Part shown: piece after piece, positions 1-9,276 of the stretch
Layout: each line of letters begins with the position of its first letter
Numbering within the stretch: position 1 is the first letter of the stretch
From: JACTMZ01 sp044359955
GTDB taxonomy: Bacteria; Verrucomicrobiota; Verrucomicrobiia; Chthoniobacterales; JACTMZ01
Assembly (NCBI GenBank): GCA_044359955.1
Contig: JBIKLF010000002.1
Coordinates: forward strand, 62,001-126,000
DNA: 64,000 nt
Direction of reading: 5' to 3'
The notes under the pieces: generated by a model
What the model was told of the DNA's origin: nothing
The model's input: only the letters and a program-made list of their open reading frames with translations
Databases searched by the model: none
Position numbers and translations under genes: made by a program

Positions 1-2
1 CG

Positions 3-1070
3 CTGCAGGACGAAATCCCCGAACTTTCGGTCGAGGTCGTCCAGATCGAACCGGGCACCCTGCCATCCGCAGTCAACGCGGTCATGGAATACCTGGCGCC
101 ATTCCATTTCATCGGTTTTTTGCAGGCGGGCGACCGCTACAGGCCGCAGCGCATCGAGCGTTGCCTGGCCGCTTTCGAGACGGCCGGGGGCAAACGTCTG
201 CCGGGGCTGGTGGTGACCGGACTCCGCGCGATCGACAGTCGCGGCCAACCGCTCGCCGCGGATGATCCGCGCGCCGTTCATCTGGCGCGTTTGTGGGGTC
301 CGGGAGAAGGTGGAGCAGGATTGGCCGATTGGCTGGGGTGCGGACATTTCCCGGGACCGTTCTCCAATATTTTTGCCCGCCGCGAATATCTCGCGGCAAA
401 TCCCCTGCCGGAAAACACGGCCAATTTCAACCAGAGTGCGGTCTTGATCGCGGCGTTGCAGGGCCAAATGACGGTCTTGCACGAGGTTTCCCTCGACCAC
501 TACCCGCCCGCGATGGAGCGGGAGGCCACCCCACGACAGACCGCGGAAAATTTGCAGTTGCAGCTCTCCGTGCTGGCCACTTTGCGCGACCGGCTTGCCG
601 TGTCGCCGGAAACACGGCGCAACACGGCGGCTTACCACCGGGCCGCGTGGAACAGTCTTTCCGGAACACGGGAAGATCTTTTCCAACAAATCATCATGCA
701 ATTGGCCGCGTCCGCCAATCCGGAGGAGACGCAAGCTGTGCTGACTGCCACCCTGCGATCCCATGAGGCGCAGAATCCACCCGCGCATTGGGCCGCATTG
801 CTCGAGGGGCATAATCCGCTCGATCTGGCCGGCTACGCGGACGCGCTGCGCCGCACCCGCGAGAAGTTGGATGAGACACGGGAAGAGAAGGAGCGCCTCG
901 GGCGGATTGCCGAGGCGGCGCAGGACTCGGGTTGGGTGCGCTTCGGTGCCTGGATTGGCGACCGTGGCGCACGCCGCATGATGGAACTCGAGCAGGAGGA
1001 CGAAAAACCCGACCGATTGACAACGCCACGCGAATCGGAAGAAAAAGGCGAAGCCGGTCCGAAGGTGTAG
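3..1070 (+). CDS. Glycosyltransferase family 2-like protein, 5' end cut by window edge
   Basis: The reading frame is open from base 3 without a start, so the N-terminal part lies outside the window. The visible N-terminal stretch resembles the core of GT-A (family 2) glycosyltransferases: a 'GFLQAGDRYRPQRIERC' segment matches the usual '(F)LDADDxxxPxRLE' block, but the canonical DxD is reduced to QAGD. After about residue 270 the sequence becomes charged and coiled-coil-like, with many E, K and R, and ends in an acidic/basic tail. A role in cell-surface glycan synthesis is inferred from family resemblance only; donor and acceptor cannot be told. The weak DxD makes activity uncertain. Confidence 0.55.
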   Translation: MQDEIPELSVEVVQIEPGTLPSAVNAVMEYLAPFHFIGFLQAGDRYRPQRIERCLAAFETAGGKRLPGLVVTGLRAIDSRGQPLAADDPRAVHLARLWGPGEGGAGLADWLGCGHFPGPFSNIFARREYLAANPLPENTANFNQSAVLIAALQGQMTVLHEVSLDHYPPAMEREATPRQTAENLQLQLSVLATLRDRLAVSPETRRNTAAYHRAAWNSLSGTREDLFQQIIMQLAASANPEETQAVLTATLRSHEAQNPPAHWAALLEGHNPLDLAGYADALRRTREKLDETREEKERLGRIAEAAQDSGWVRFGAWIGDRGARRMMELEQEDEKPDRLTTPRESEEKGEAGPKV

Positions 1071-1110
1071 CCCGGTTGCCGGCTTACCGCAGAAATTTGC
1101 TTTTCGACTC

Positions 1111-1423
1111 CCGAGTAACTCGAAGTGTTTTCAGGCAGCGACGGTCATAGACCGCCGCTACAAGTTTTCGTCGAAGTGTAGCGGCGCTCTATGAGCGTCG
1201 GTGCCTTTACCCCTGGCAGTGATGGTAGCCCCATTTACTCCCAGCACACACCCGCCAACGCGCGGGCTCAGGGACTAGGGGCCATCTTCACTGCGTTCCG
1301 GTTGGACCGGCCGCGTCGAATCCCATAGAAGGTTCGCGGTCGGCCCGGAGGTCCGACCCTACCCGGGGGCCGAAGGACAAAGTCCCAAGGCGATGGCCCT
1401 TTGGTATCACTATTTGGTGAGCG
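1111..1423. repeat. 313-bp dispersed repeat, copy A
   Basis: This intergenic block is about 90 percent identical, without visible indels, to 51171-51483. It begins CCGAGTAACT, carries a hairpin-forming pair (GGTCATAGACC near 1145 and GCTCTATGAGC near 1186), then CCCAGCACACACCCGCCAACG, and ends TTTGGTGAGCG. No start codon or plausible protein is conserved between copies. It fills most of the 474-bp gap between the glycosyltransferase and the efflux permease. It could be a non-autonomous mobile element or a structured RNA. Confidence 0.85.
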
Positions 1424-1544
1424 AGTTTGCACGCGGCCAAAGGGTACGGACGTGCTCCCTGGAAAAACCGAGCTGAGCCGCGCTTTTATTGCGTCTTCAA
1501 CTGCATCGCTACGGCTCAGGCCCGCGTAGCTTGCGGACGGCGAA

Positions 1545-4500
1545 TTACTTTGCCGGATCGGTGGTGTTGGCTGGTCCGCCGGGTTTCGATCCGCTGAGTT
1601 TTTCCACCACGTAGAAGAGCATCGGAATGATGAAAATGGCGAAGAGGGTCGCCGCGCCCATGCCGCCGATCACCGCTGTGCCCATGGTCTGCCGCGAGAT
1701 GGCGCCCGATCCGGTGGCGGTCCAGAGCGGAACGCAACCAAGAATGAAGGCGAAGGCGGTCATGAGAATCGGGCGCAAGCGCACGCGGGCCCCGGCCAAG
1801 GCCGCATCGAAAAGACTTTTTCCGCTTTCGTATTCGGACTTGCAGAATTCGACGATAAGAATGGCATTCTTGGCCGCGAGGCCGATGAGCATGATGAGGC
1901 CGATCTGCGCGTAGACGTTGTTCTCCATCCCGCGGGCCCAGAGGGCGAAGAAGGCGCCGAAGACCGCGATCGGCGTGCCCAGCAGGACGCTGAACGGGAG
2001 CGACCAACTTTCGTATTGCGCGGCGAGGATGAGGAAGACAAAGACCAAGGCGAGGGCGAAAATGACGACCGGCGAGACGCCTTCGGCCGCTTGCTTTTCC
2101 TGAAACGACATGCCGAGGTAGTTGAAGCCCATTTCTTTCGGCATGGTCTGGGCAAAGACTTCCTCCATGGCGGCCATGGCTTGGCTCGAGCTGAAGCCAT
2201 CGGCGGCGGTGGCATTGATCTGCGCCGAACGATACATGTTGAAGCGCATGGTGAATTCCGGACCGTAGCGGGGTTTGCTTTGCACGATACCCGAGACGGG
2301 GACGCTCTCGCCCTGGCGGTTGCGCACGTAGAATTGCCCGACTTTTTCGATGTCCGTGCGGTAGGTACCCTCGGCTTGCACGTAAACCTGCCACTGCAGG
2401 CCGAAACGGTTGAAATAATTCACCATCGTTCCACCGAGGAAAGCGCGCAGGGAATTGTAGGCATCATCGATGCTCACACCTTCGATCAACGCCTTGTCGC
2501 GATCGACCGAGAGCTTGAGCTGGGGGACGGAGGGCAGGAACGTGGTATTCAGGTTCTGCAACTCGGGACGTTGGGCGGCGGCGGCCATGAAGATCTGCGT
2601 CTGTTCGGCAAGGAACGGGACGGTGCCGCCCGAACGGTCCTGCAAAACGAAATTCACGCCGCCTGAGGTGCCGACCCCGGGGATGGCGGGCGGCGAAAAG
2701 GCGAAGGCCATGGCGGACGGCAGCATGGCCAGCTTGCCGTTGATCGCGCGCAGGATGTTGTCATATTGCGTCTCCGGCGAAGTGCGTTCACCCCACGGTT
2801 TCAGCGTGACGAAAAAGAACGCGTTGTAAGTGGTGTAGACTTGGCTGAGCAGGTTGAAGCCGACCGCCGTGGTGACGTATTCCACACCGGGGGTGGTCAT
2901 GAGGATCTTCTCGACCTGCGCGGCGACGGCGGAGGTCCGCTCCATGGACGAAGCATTGGGCAATTGCAGGGCCGCGTAAAAGTAGCCCTGATCTTCTTCG
3001 GGCAGGAAGGACGGTGCGAGGCGGCCTCCGAAAAACAGTGCAGCCAGCGTGAGGAGGAGGAGGAAGCCGCCGCTCAAGGCAAGTTTGCGGATCGCCCCGC
3101 CGCAGATCCGCACATAGTGGTTCGTTGCGTTGCCGAACATGGTGTTGAACCACTTGTAGAAGGCACCGAGCGGCCCGCGGGTTTCGCCCTTCGGACGGAG
3201 AATGAGCGAGGCGATGGCCGGACTGAGGCTGAGCGCGTTGAAGGCAGAAAGGCAGACCGACACCGCGATGGTCACGGCGAACTGCTGGTAGAGGCTGCCG
3301 GTGATCCCGGGAATGAAAATGGTCGGGATAAAGACGGAAGAAAGGACGAGCGCAATGGCGACGACGGGACCGGAAACCTCTTGCATGGCCTTGAGCGTGG
3401 CATCACGCGGGGTCATACCCTGCTCGATATGGTGCTCGACCGCCTCGACCACGACGATGGCATCATCGACGACCAAGCCGATGGCCAGCACGAGGCCGAA
3501 GAGCGAGAGGGTGTTGATCGAAAAACCGAGCAAGGGGAAAATGGCGAAAGTGCCGATGAGCGAGACCGGCACGGCGAGCAAAGGAATGAGCGTGGCCCGC
3601 CAGCCCTGCAGAAAAATGAAGACAACAATGATAACAAGAAGCAAGGCCTCGAAGAGCGTCTTGACGATTTCCTCGATCCCCGCCGTCACGGCCAGCGTCG
3701 TGTTGAGCGATTCCGTGTATTGCATGCCCGGCGGAAAACGCGCGGCAAGATCGGCCATGAGCTTCTTGGCGGAAGCGGCGGCGTCGAGCGCGTTGCTGCC
3801 CGGCGTCTGGTAGAGGGCGATGATGGCCGAGGGGTTGCCTTGGAACCGTCCTTCGACATTGTAATTCTGCGAGCCGAGTTCGATGCGCGCCACGTCCTTG
3901 AGGCGCAGGATGGAACCATCGGCATTGGCGCGGATGACGATGTCCCCGAATTCCTCCACCGTGGTGAGGTAGCCCTCGCCAATGACCGTGTAAGCGTATT
4001 CCTGTCCCTCGGGGATGGGTTTGGCGCCGATTTTGCCGATCGGATTGACGCGGTTCTGCTGCTTGACCGCATTGATGATTTCCTGCGCGGTGACGTCGAG
4101 CTTGGCCAGTTGGTCCGGGGTGAGCCAGATGCGCATGGCGTATTGACCGGCGCCGAAGATCGCCACGTTGGAGATTCCCGGCAGGCGGGCCAACTCGTTG
4201 TTCAGGTTGATAAAAGCGTAATTGGCGAGGAAGAGGGCGTCGAAGGACTTGTCCGGCGAGAAGAGCGAAAAAAGGAGCAGCGGGGCCGAGGTGCTTTGCT
4301 GCACGGTGGTGCCGAATTCGACGACCGGAGCGGGCAACTGCGAATTGGCCTGGCTCTGCCGCATCTGGGTTAGGATCTGGTCGTCGGTCGGCGCGGTGTC
4401 GACGCCGAAGAAGACATTGAGCGTCATGCTGCCGTTGTTGGCATTGACCGAATACATGTATTCCATCCCCTCGACGCCATTGACCTGCTGCTCGATGGGC

Positions 4501-4688
4501 GTGGCCACGGATTGCTCGACGGTCAGGGCGTCGGCGCCGACGTAGGTCGCATTGACCTGAATCTGCGGGGGAACAATGTTCGGGTATTGCGCGATGGGCA
4601 GGCGCGCCATGGAAACGAGACCGATAATGACCGTGATGATCGCGATGACCATCGCCACGATCGGACGGTTGACGAAAAACTGGGGCAT
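1545..4688 (-). CDS. acrB: RND multidrug efflux permease, AcrB/MexB (HAE1) family
   Basis: Inner-membrane, proton-driven drug exporter that works as a trimer with a periplasmic adaptor and an outer-membrane channel. The 1047-residue length is typical. It opens with the family N-terminus (MPQFFVNRPIVAMVIAI). The proton-relay Asp-Asp is present in 'GLVVDDAIVVVEAVEHH' near residue 405, and the relay Lys in 'GLAAKNAILIVEF' near 930. The two large periplasmic loops carry the usual 'FLPEEDQGYFY' segment. It lies 15 bp downstream of the adaptor gene in the same orientation. No TolC-like gene is visible in the window. Drug specificity cannot be inferred. Confidence 0.95.
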   Translation of the reverse strand: MPQFFVNRPIVAMVIAIITVIIGLVSMARLPIAQYPNIVPPQIQVNATYVGADALTVEQSVATPIEQQVNGVEGMEYMYSVNANNGSMTLNVFFGVDTAPTDDQILTQMRQSQANSQLPAPVVEFGTTVQQSTSAPLLLFSLFSPDKSFDALFLANYAFINLNNELARLPGISNVAIFGAGQYAMRIWLTPDQLAKLDVTAQEIINAVKQQNRVNPIGKIGAKPIPEGQEYAYTVIGEGYLTTVEEFGDIVIRANADGSILRLKDVARIELGSQNYNVEGRFQGNPSAIIALYQTPGSNALDAAASAKKLMADLAARFPPGMQYTESLNTTLAVTAGIEEIVKTLFEALLLVIIVVFIFLQGWRATLIPLLAVPVSLIGTFAIFPLLGFSINTLSLFGLVLAIGLVVDDAIVVVEAVEHHIEQGMTPRDATLKAMQEVSGPVVAIALVLSSVFIPTIFIPGITGSLYQQFAVTIAVSVCLSAFNALSLSPAIASLILRPKGETRGPLGAFYKWFNTMFGNATNHYVRICGGAIRKLALSGGFLLLLTLAALFFGGRLAPSFLPEEDQGYFYAALQLPNASSMERTSAVAAQVEKILMTTPGVEYVTTAVGFNLLSQVYTTYNAFFFVTLKPWGERTSPETQYDNILRAINGKLAMLPSAMAFAFSPPAIPGVGTSGGVNFVLQDRSGGTVPFLAEQTQIFMAAAAQRPELQNLNTTFLPSVPQLKLSVDRDKALIEGVSIDDAYNSLRAFLGGTMVNYFNRFGLQWQVYVQAEGTYRTDIEKVGQFYVRNRQGESVPVSGIVQSKPRYGPEFTMRFNMYRSAQINATAADGFSSSQAMAAMEEVFAQTMPKEMGFNYLGMSFQEKQAAEGVSPVVIFALALVFVFLILAAQYESWSLPFSVLLGTPIAVFGAFFALWARGMENNVYAQIGLIMLIGLAAKNAILIVEFCKSEYESGKSLFDAALAGARVRLRPILMTAFAFILGCVPLWTATGSGAISRQTMGTAVIGGMGAATLFAIFIIPMLFYVVEKLSGSKPGGPANTTDPAK

Positions 4689-4703
4689 GTTCGGACGCGC
4701 GCC

Positions 4704-6032
4704 TCAGGCGGGCTTGGCGGATGCTTCGGGCAAGGGGGTCGGGGTGGGCGACGGGGCGGGCGTGGCCGCGGGGACCACCGGAACCTCCGGTGCCGCGGCA
4801 CCCTCCAGCGCGGCGTCAGGGGGCAAATCCAAGTAGTCGCCTCCGGTCGCGGGGGGGATTTCCGGTTGGGGCAGATTGGGCTCCACGTTGAAACCCTCGG
4901 GCATTTTCCATGGCGTGGTCTTCACGGCCATTCCCTGACGCAATTTTTGCATCCCCTCGACGACGACCTGCTCGCCCGGCTTGAGTCCGCCGGACACGAC
5001 TTGCATCGAAGCGTAGGTCGGGCCGATCTGCACGATGCGGAGATCGACCTTGCCATCGCTGCCGACCACGGCGATCTGCGATTTGCCTTGGAGGTCATTG
5101 ACCGCGCGTTGCGGGACGAGCAGCGCGTCGTCGATCCATTGGGTCACGCCGCGCACGCGGGCGAATTGACCGGAGCGCAGCAGGTTGCCGGGGTTGGGGA
5201 ATTGCGCTTCGAGTTCAAGGGCGCCGGTGTCCTGACCCACCGCGTTGTTGACCGCGATGAGGCGGCCGGGATGAGGGTAGACGGTGCCGTCGGCGAGGAG
5301 AATCTGCAGACCGAAACCGCCCTTCTCCTCGGCTTGGATGAGTTTCTCCGGATCGCCGTAGTAGGGCTTGATGTAGTTCAGGTATTGGTAGTCGCTGATG
5401 AAAAAGTTGGCCTTGATCGGGTCGACCAGGGTGACGCTGGCGAGCGTGCCGGTCTGGGGTCCGATCAGGTTGCCGACTTGCGCGATGTTGATGCCGGCGA
5501 GGCCGTCGATCGGCGAAGTGATGCTGGTGAATTCCAGGTTGAGGCGCGCTTGTTCGACCGAGGCCTGGGCGGCGGAAACCGCGGCTTTGCTCGCTTCGAA
5601 GGCCTGGATTTCATCGTCGTATTGCTCGCGGCTGATGACATTTTTGGCCAGCAAATCGACGGCGCGTTTGGCATTGGCCTCGTCACGAATGAGGCGCGCC
5701 ATGGCTTCTTCCAGTTGGCCCGTGGACTGGTCGAGGACGGCTTTGAACGGGCGCGGATCGATTTGGAAAAGAAGCTGGCCCTTTTTGACCAGTGAGCCGT
5801 TTTCGTAATTTTGCGAAACAAGGTAGCCGCTGACTTGGGCCACGATGTTGGCGTTGACCAGGCCGGAAAGCATGCCGACCCATTCGCGGATGACGGGAAC
5901 TTTTTGCTGCAGCGGTGCGGTCACCGGCACGGTGAGTTCCGGCATCACGGGCTTCTCTTTTTTCGGACAGCCGGCCACGAACAAAGGGAGCAATCCGAGC
6001 AACAAGAGCAAACGGGGACGGAGCATCGGCAT
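4704..6032 (-). CDS. acrA: RND efflux periplasmic adaptor (membrane fusion protein), lipoprotein
   Basis: Links the RND permease to an outer-membrane channel. The start at 6032 is chosen because it gives a clean lipoprotein signal: MPMLRPR, then a Leu-rich stretch, then the lipobox FVAGC. An upstream ATG in the same frame would add about 60 non-hydrophobic residues that overlap the divergent gene at 6127. The mature protein (about 420 residues) has the barrel-sandwich, hairpin and beta-barrel layout of AcrA/MexA proteins, including 'GSLVKKGQLLFQIDPRPF' and 'SPIDGLAGINIAQVG'. The C-terminus is a long Pro/Ala-rich tail. It is first in an operon with the permease. Confidence 0.92.
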   Translation of the reverse strand: MPMLRPRLLLLLGLLPLFVAGCPKKEKPVMPELTVPVTAPLQQKVPVIREWVGMLSGLVNANIVAQVSGYLVSQNYENGSLVKKGQLLFQIDPRPFKAVLDQSTGQLEEAMARLIRDEANAKRAVDLLAKNVISREQYDDEIQAFEASKAAVSAAQASVEQARLNLEFTSITSPIDGLAGINIAQVGNLIGPQTGTLASVTLVDPIKANFFISDYQYLNYIKPYYGDPEKLIQAEEKGGFGLQILLADGTVYPHPGRLIAVNNAVGQDTGALELEAQFPNPGNLLRSGQFARVRGVTQWIDDALLVPQRAVNDLQGKSQIAVVGSDGKVDLRIVQIGPTYASMQVVSGGLKPGEQVVVEGMQKLRQGMAVKTTPWKMPEGFNVEPNLPQPEIPPATGGDYLDLPPDAALEGAAAPEVPVVPAATPAPSPTPTPLPEASAKPA

Positions 6033-6126
6033 GACGCCGACAATGAAACCGCCTCCGGTGCACCTTGCACAGCAGAAAACGGCAAGGCGACTGGCCAGCC
6101 ACCGATGAGCGTGTTCTATTGATCCG

Positions 6127-7410
6127 GTGAAACGTTGGCTTATCCCGGTTGCTGTCTTGGCGGCCCTGCTGGTCGTCGCGGGTGCAGCTTTCCTGCTCCG
6201 GGAGAATATCGCCAATTATTGGATCAAGCGCCAACTGGCCGGAACACTTGCACGCGCGCTCGCTGCGGAGGTTGATTTGCAGGGTGTTGCTTGGAAAGAC
6301 GGCATCCTCAAAGTGCAACGTTTCCGTATGGCTGGCGGGAACCATCCTTTCCAACGGCTCGAGGCACGCGATTTGCGGGCCCCGGTTGATTGGGAACATC
6401 TGCTCGATCCCTCGTCCCGAAACTTGGAGATCGCGATTGCCGAAGCAGACCTGGTCTGGCGGTCGGACAACGGGCCGCGCGACGAGCCCGCAGCACCTTC
6501 CGGCGATGCCCCTGCCCTGCCCCGGCTCGATCTATTGGTCAGCAAGTGTCATCTCCGGCACGCCGATCACCGCGGTTGGACCGTCGACGGTTCGCAGGTG
6601 CGGGCCGTGCAAAACGCAGGCACCTGGTCGCTTTCGGCGAAAGGCGGATCCCTTGCCGCGGAAGGTCGTCCCCTGTTGCAAATCGAACGTCTCTCGGCCG
6701 AAAACAGCGGCCGTGGGTGGAACATCGGCGGCTTTGCCCTCAAGGACGCGGGCAATGGGGTTATGGCCGGCTCGGCGACCAATACCGGCGGGCTCTGGTC
6801 GGCGGAATTTTCATGGCAGGACCTTGATCTGGCCACGCTCCTGACTCCGAACTATGCCGGTCACCTCGGTGGCAAAATCGCCGGCGATGCCGCGCTCAAG
6901 GACGGCGTGCTCAGCGGGAAGATGCAAATCGACGGCGGGGAAACCAAAGCGGTCGGTCTGTTGGTCGAACTGGCCGACCTCATCGACGGCCAGGAATGGA
7001 ACAACCTTCCTTGGAATATTTTCCGTTTCAATTTCACCCGACGCGAAGACGGGCGCCTGGAATTCACCGACCTGCAGGCGCTTTCACCCAAGGGTCTGGC
7101 CGTGCGCGGCGGCGGCTTCTACTCGCCGCAAAGCGTCGGCGCCAACCTGCAGGTCGGAGTGAGAGCCGCAGGGCGACCTCTCCTCGGAGCATTCGTGCCC
7201 GTGCTCTTCAGCCACGAGCGCGACGGTTACTACTGGACCCAGGTGAAAATCGGCGGCACACCCGCGGCACCGACAGAAAACCTCGGCGCACGCCTGGCCG
7301 CCGCTGTCGCCTTGGCGCCGGCCGCGGGCGCCGCGCAGTCGGCCGTGGAAATTCCGGCGGCCGCATCCGAAGCCGTCGGGGGATTGTTGCGCGAAATACT
7401 GCGCCGGTGA
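6127..7410 (+). CDS. AsmA-like membrane-anchored protein of unknown function
   Basis: Starts at GTG. It has an N-terminal transmembrane anchor (about residues 4-24, WLIPVAVLAALLVVAGAAF) followed by a 400-residue periplasmic region. The region after the anchor (LARALAAEVDLQGVAWKDG) and the C-terminal beta-rich segment (around 'LAVRGGGFYSPQSVGANLQ') resemble AsmA/YdbH-type proteins, which are thought to help move or organise lipids between membranes. That assignment rests on general architecture, not on a decisive motif. It is divergent from the efflux operon and convergent with the S41-like gene. Confidence 0.55.
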   Translation: MKRWLIPVAVLAALLVVAGAAFLLRENIANYWIKRQLAGTLARALAAEVDLQGVAWKDGILKVQRFRMAGGNHPFQRLEARDLRAPVDWEHLLDPSSRNLEIAIAEADLVWRSDNGPRDEPAAPSGDAPALPRLDLLVSKCHLRHADHRGWTVDGSQVRAVQNAGTWSLSAKGGSLAAEGRPLLQIERLSAENSGRGWNIGGFALKDAGNGVMAGSATNTGGLWSAEFSWQDLDLATLLTPNYAGHLGGKIAGDAALKDGVLSGKMQIDGGETKAVGLLVELADLIDGQEWNNLPWNIFRFNFTRREDGRLEFTDLQALSPKGLAVRGGGFYSPQSVGANLQVGVRAAGRPLLGAFVPVLFSHERDGYYWTQVKIGGTPAAPTENLGARLAAAVALAPAAGAAQSAVEIPAAASEAVGGLLREILRR

Positions 7411-7420
7411 GTTGAGGCGA

Positions 7421-8455
7421 TCAGTCCGCCGGGCGAAAAACCCGCAGGGCGGTCACCAGATCCACGGCGCGCTGGAGAGGACGATCCATCAATCCTTGCT
7501 CGACCGCGACGCTGTCGATCTCCGGATTGGTGCCGGCCACCAGCGCCGCCTCATCAAATTGCGCCCGTTCTTTCTCGAAGACAAAACCCGAAGCTCCGCT
7601 GGTCAACGCCGCGGCCAAGATGCTCTCGCGTTCGGCCGGATCCTGCGGAATCTCGATATCGGGGCGGAGTCCGCGCGGATAAATCGCCTGCCCGGCGACG
7701 AGAACTTCGGCCACCGCGACGCGCAAATTTTGGCCGGCTCCAACCGGGACCTCGGCAAATTCCACACAGCGCCCGCTGGAACGGGTTCCAACCAGCAGGG
7801 CGCGGGCATTCCAACGCAAGGTCGCCGCGAGCGCCTCGGCCGCGCCCGCCGTCTTTTCGTCGATCAGGACCACGAGCACCCCGCGCGACAAACTTTCTCC
7901 GGAAGCCACCAAATTCCCGCCCTCGGTCCGGCCCGGCCCGGCCAAGGTGAACAAGGCGGTGCCGGGCGCGCAAAACCGGCTGGCGAATTGCCCGGCCATG
8001 ACAAAGTCGGACGACTCCGGGGTGGCGCGCAGATCAAGAATGATGCCATGCACGGCCTTGGCCCCGAAGTCGCGCAAGGCAATGTCGAGTTCGGCCAGGT
8101 TTTCCGTTTGCAGCGATCCCAGACGGATGTAGCCGGCACGGCCGTCGAGGATTTCGGCGCGGAAGGGCGAAGGGGCGGCCGCCACGGAGGGGTCCGCGCC
8201 GAGCGCGGCACCGGGCGCGAGGATTTCGATCAAACCCCGCAGCGTCGCCCGCCCGAGAGTGGCATCATCAATCTGTGCTCCGCGCACGTGGTCCCGCCGG
8301 AGGATGGAGATGGCTTTCTGCACCTGCTCGCCGTCGAGCGCCATGAACGGATCGGCCCATGGTGTCGCGGCAGGCAAAGGGGATGTTGCTTCCTCGGCGC
8401 GGACCGGAACGATCGCGGACGAAGCCGCGAGGATGAGGGCGCAGAAAATTTTCAT
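7421..8455 (-). CDS. Secreted S41 (C-terminal-processing protease)-like protein, catalytic residues apparently lost
   Basis: ATG at 8455 is preceded by GAAGG and begins a signal peptide ending about PVRAEE. The protein (344 residues) resembles the tail-specific/CtpA protease fold: 'GRAGYIRLGSLQ' and 'VHGIILDLRATPESS' match the strand and loop that precede the active site. In active members the nucleophile lies in a (T/S)ASASE motif and the Lys in FGKG. Here the equivalents read KTAGAAE and SSGRC, so the Ser is Gly and the Lys is Arg. No PDZ domain is evident. The gene follows thiD by 8 bp. It is probably a pseudoenzyme; a binding or scaffolding role is inference. Confidence 0.7.
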   Translation of the reverse strand: MKIFCALILAASSAIVPVRAEEATSPLPAATPWADPFMALDGEQVQKAISILRRDHVRGAQIDDATLGRATLRGLIEILAPGAALGADPSVAAAPSPFRAEILDGRAGYIRLGSLQTENLAELDIALRDFGAKAVHGIILDLRATPESSDFVMAGQFASRFCAPGTALFTLAGPGRTEGGNLVASGESLSRGVLVVLIDEKTAGAAEALAATLRWNARALLVGTRSSGRCVEFAEVPVGAGQNLRVAVAEVLVAGQAIYPRGLRPDIEIPQDPAERESILAAALTSGASGFVFEKERAQFDEAALVAGTNPEIDSVAVEQGLMDRPLQRAVDLVTALRVFRPAD

Positions 8456-8463
8456 CGGCGCCT

Positions 8464-9276
8464 TCAGTTCACCTGGTGCTGCAGGGCGCGGGTGCGGACC
8501 CGGCCGCGTTGCCAGACGAGTTGCCGCGCAATGGCGCGGTGGAGGAATTTTTTCGCACCCTCCACGGCCACCGCGAGGGATTGACCGCGGGCCAACCCGG
8601 CGGCAAGCGCGGCGGAAAGCGTGCAACCGCTGCCGTGGGTCTCGCAACCGCTGAGTCGCGGCAGGGAGAATTCGCGCGGGCCACGGCGATCGCACAGAAT
8701 GTCGACCGCAGCCCGCCCGCGCAGGTGTCCGCCTTTGAGCAAGACGGCCGCGCCGTATTTCCCGTGCAATTCCTCCGCCGCGTGGTCCATGGCGCGGCGC
8801 GTGGTGATTTTGCGTCCGAGCAGAACGGCCGCCTCGTCGAGATTGGGAGTGATGACATCGGCCAGCGGGAGCATTTCCTCCTCGTAAGCGCGCACCGCGT
8901 CTTTTTTCAAAAGCGGATCCCCACTGCTCGCCACCATGACCGGGTCAACCACGAGGTGAAACATGCCGAGACGGTCGGCCAATTCCTCGGAGACCACGCG
9001 GAGCAAAGCGCGGGAGTAAAGCATGCCGGTTTTCACCGCAACGATCGGGTAGGCCTCGAAAAGGATGCGGATCTGCGAGCGGAGGACCTCGGGTGTGACC
9101 GCTTGCACTTTCTCCACGCGGCCCGGCACTTCGGAGACCACGCAGGTCACGGCGGTCAGCCCGTAAACGTCATAGGCGCCGAAAGTTTTGAGGTCGGCTT
9201 GGATGCCGGCTCCGCAAGAATTGTCGGAGCCGGCGATGGTCAGGACAACCGGCGGGGACGCCTTGCGCCTAGTCAT
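8464..9276 (-). CDS. thiD: Hydroxymethylpyrimidine/phosphomethylpyrimidine kinase
   Basis: Phosphorylates HMP and HMP-phosphate for thiamine pyrophosphate synthesis in the cytoplasm. The ribokinase-fold signatures are present: 'GSDNSCGAGIQADLKTF' at the N-terminus, 'VVDPVMVASSGDPLL' in the middle, and the anion-hole motif 'THGSGCTLSAALAAGLA' near the C-terminus. Length (270 residues) is normal. ATG at 9276 was chosen because it overlaps the stop of the upstream peptidase gene (ATGACTAG) and gives the usual short lead-in. No other thi genes or TPP riboswitch are nearby. Confidence 0.93.
   Translation of the reverse strand: MTRRKASPPVVLTIAGSDNSCGAGIQADLKTFGAYDVYGLTAVTCVVSEVPGRVEKVQAVTPEVLRSQIRILFEAYPIVAVKTGMLYSRALLRVVSEELADRLGMFHLVVDPVMVASSGDPLLKKDAVRAYEEEMLPLADVITPNLDEAAVLLGRKITTRRAMDHAAEELHGKYGAAVLLKGGHLRGRAAVDILCDRRGPREFSLPRLSGCETHGSGCTLSAALAAGLARGQSLAVAVEGAKKFLHRAIARQLVWQRGRVRTRALQHQVN

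Noticed and set aside
2766..4373. 535-codon open frame on the plus strand opposite the efflux permease
   Set aside because: It is antisense to a clear AcrB gene; the composition (runs of R, E, D, G) is typical of a high-GC shadow frame, and no motif was recognised.
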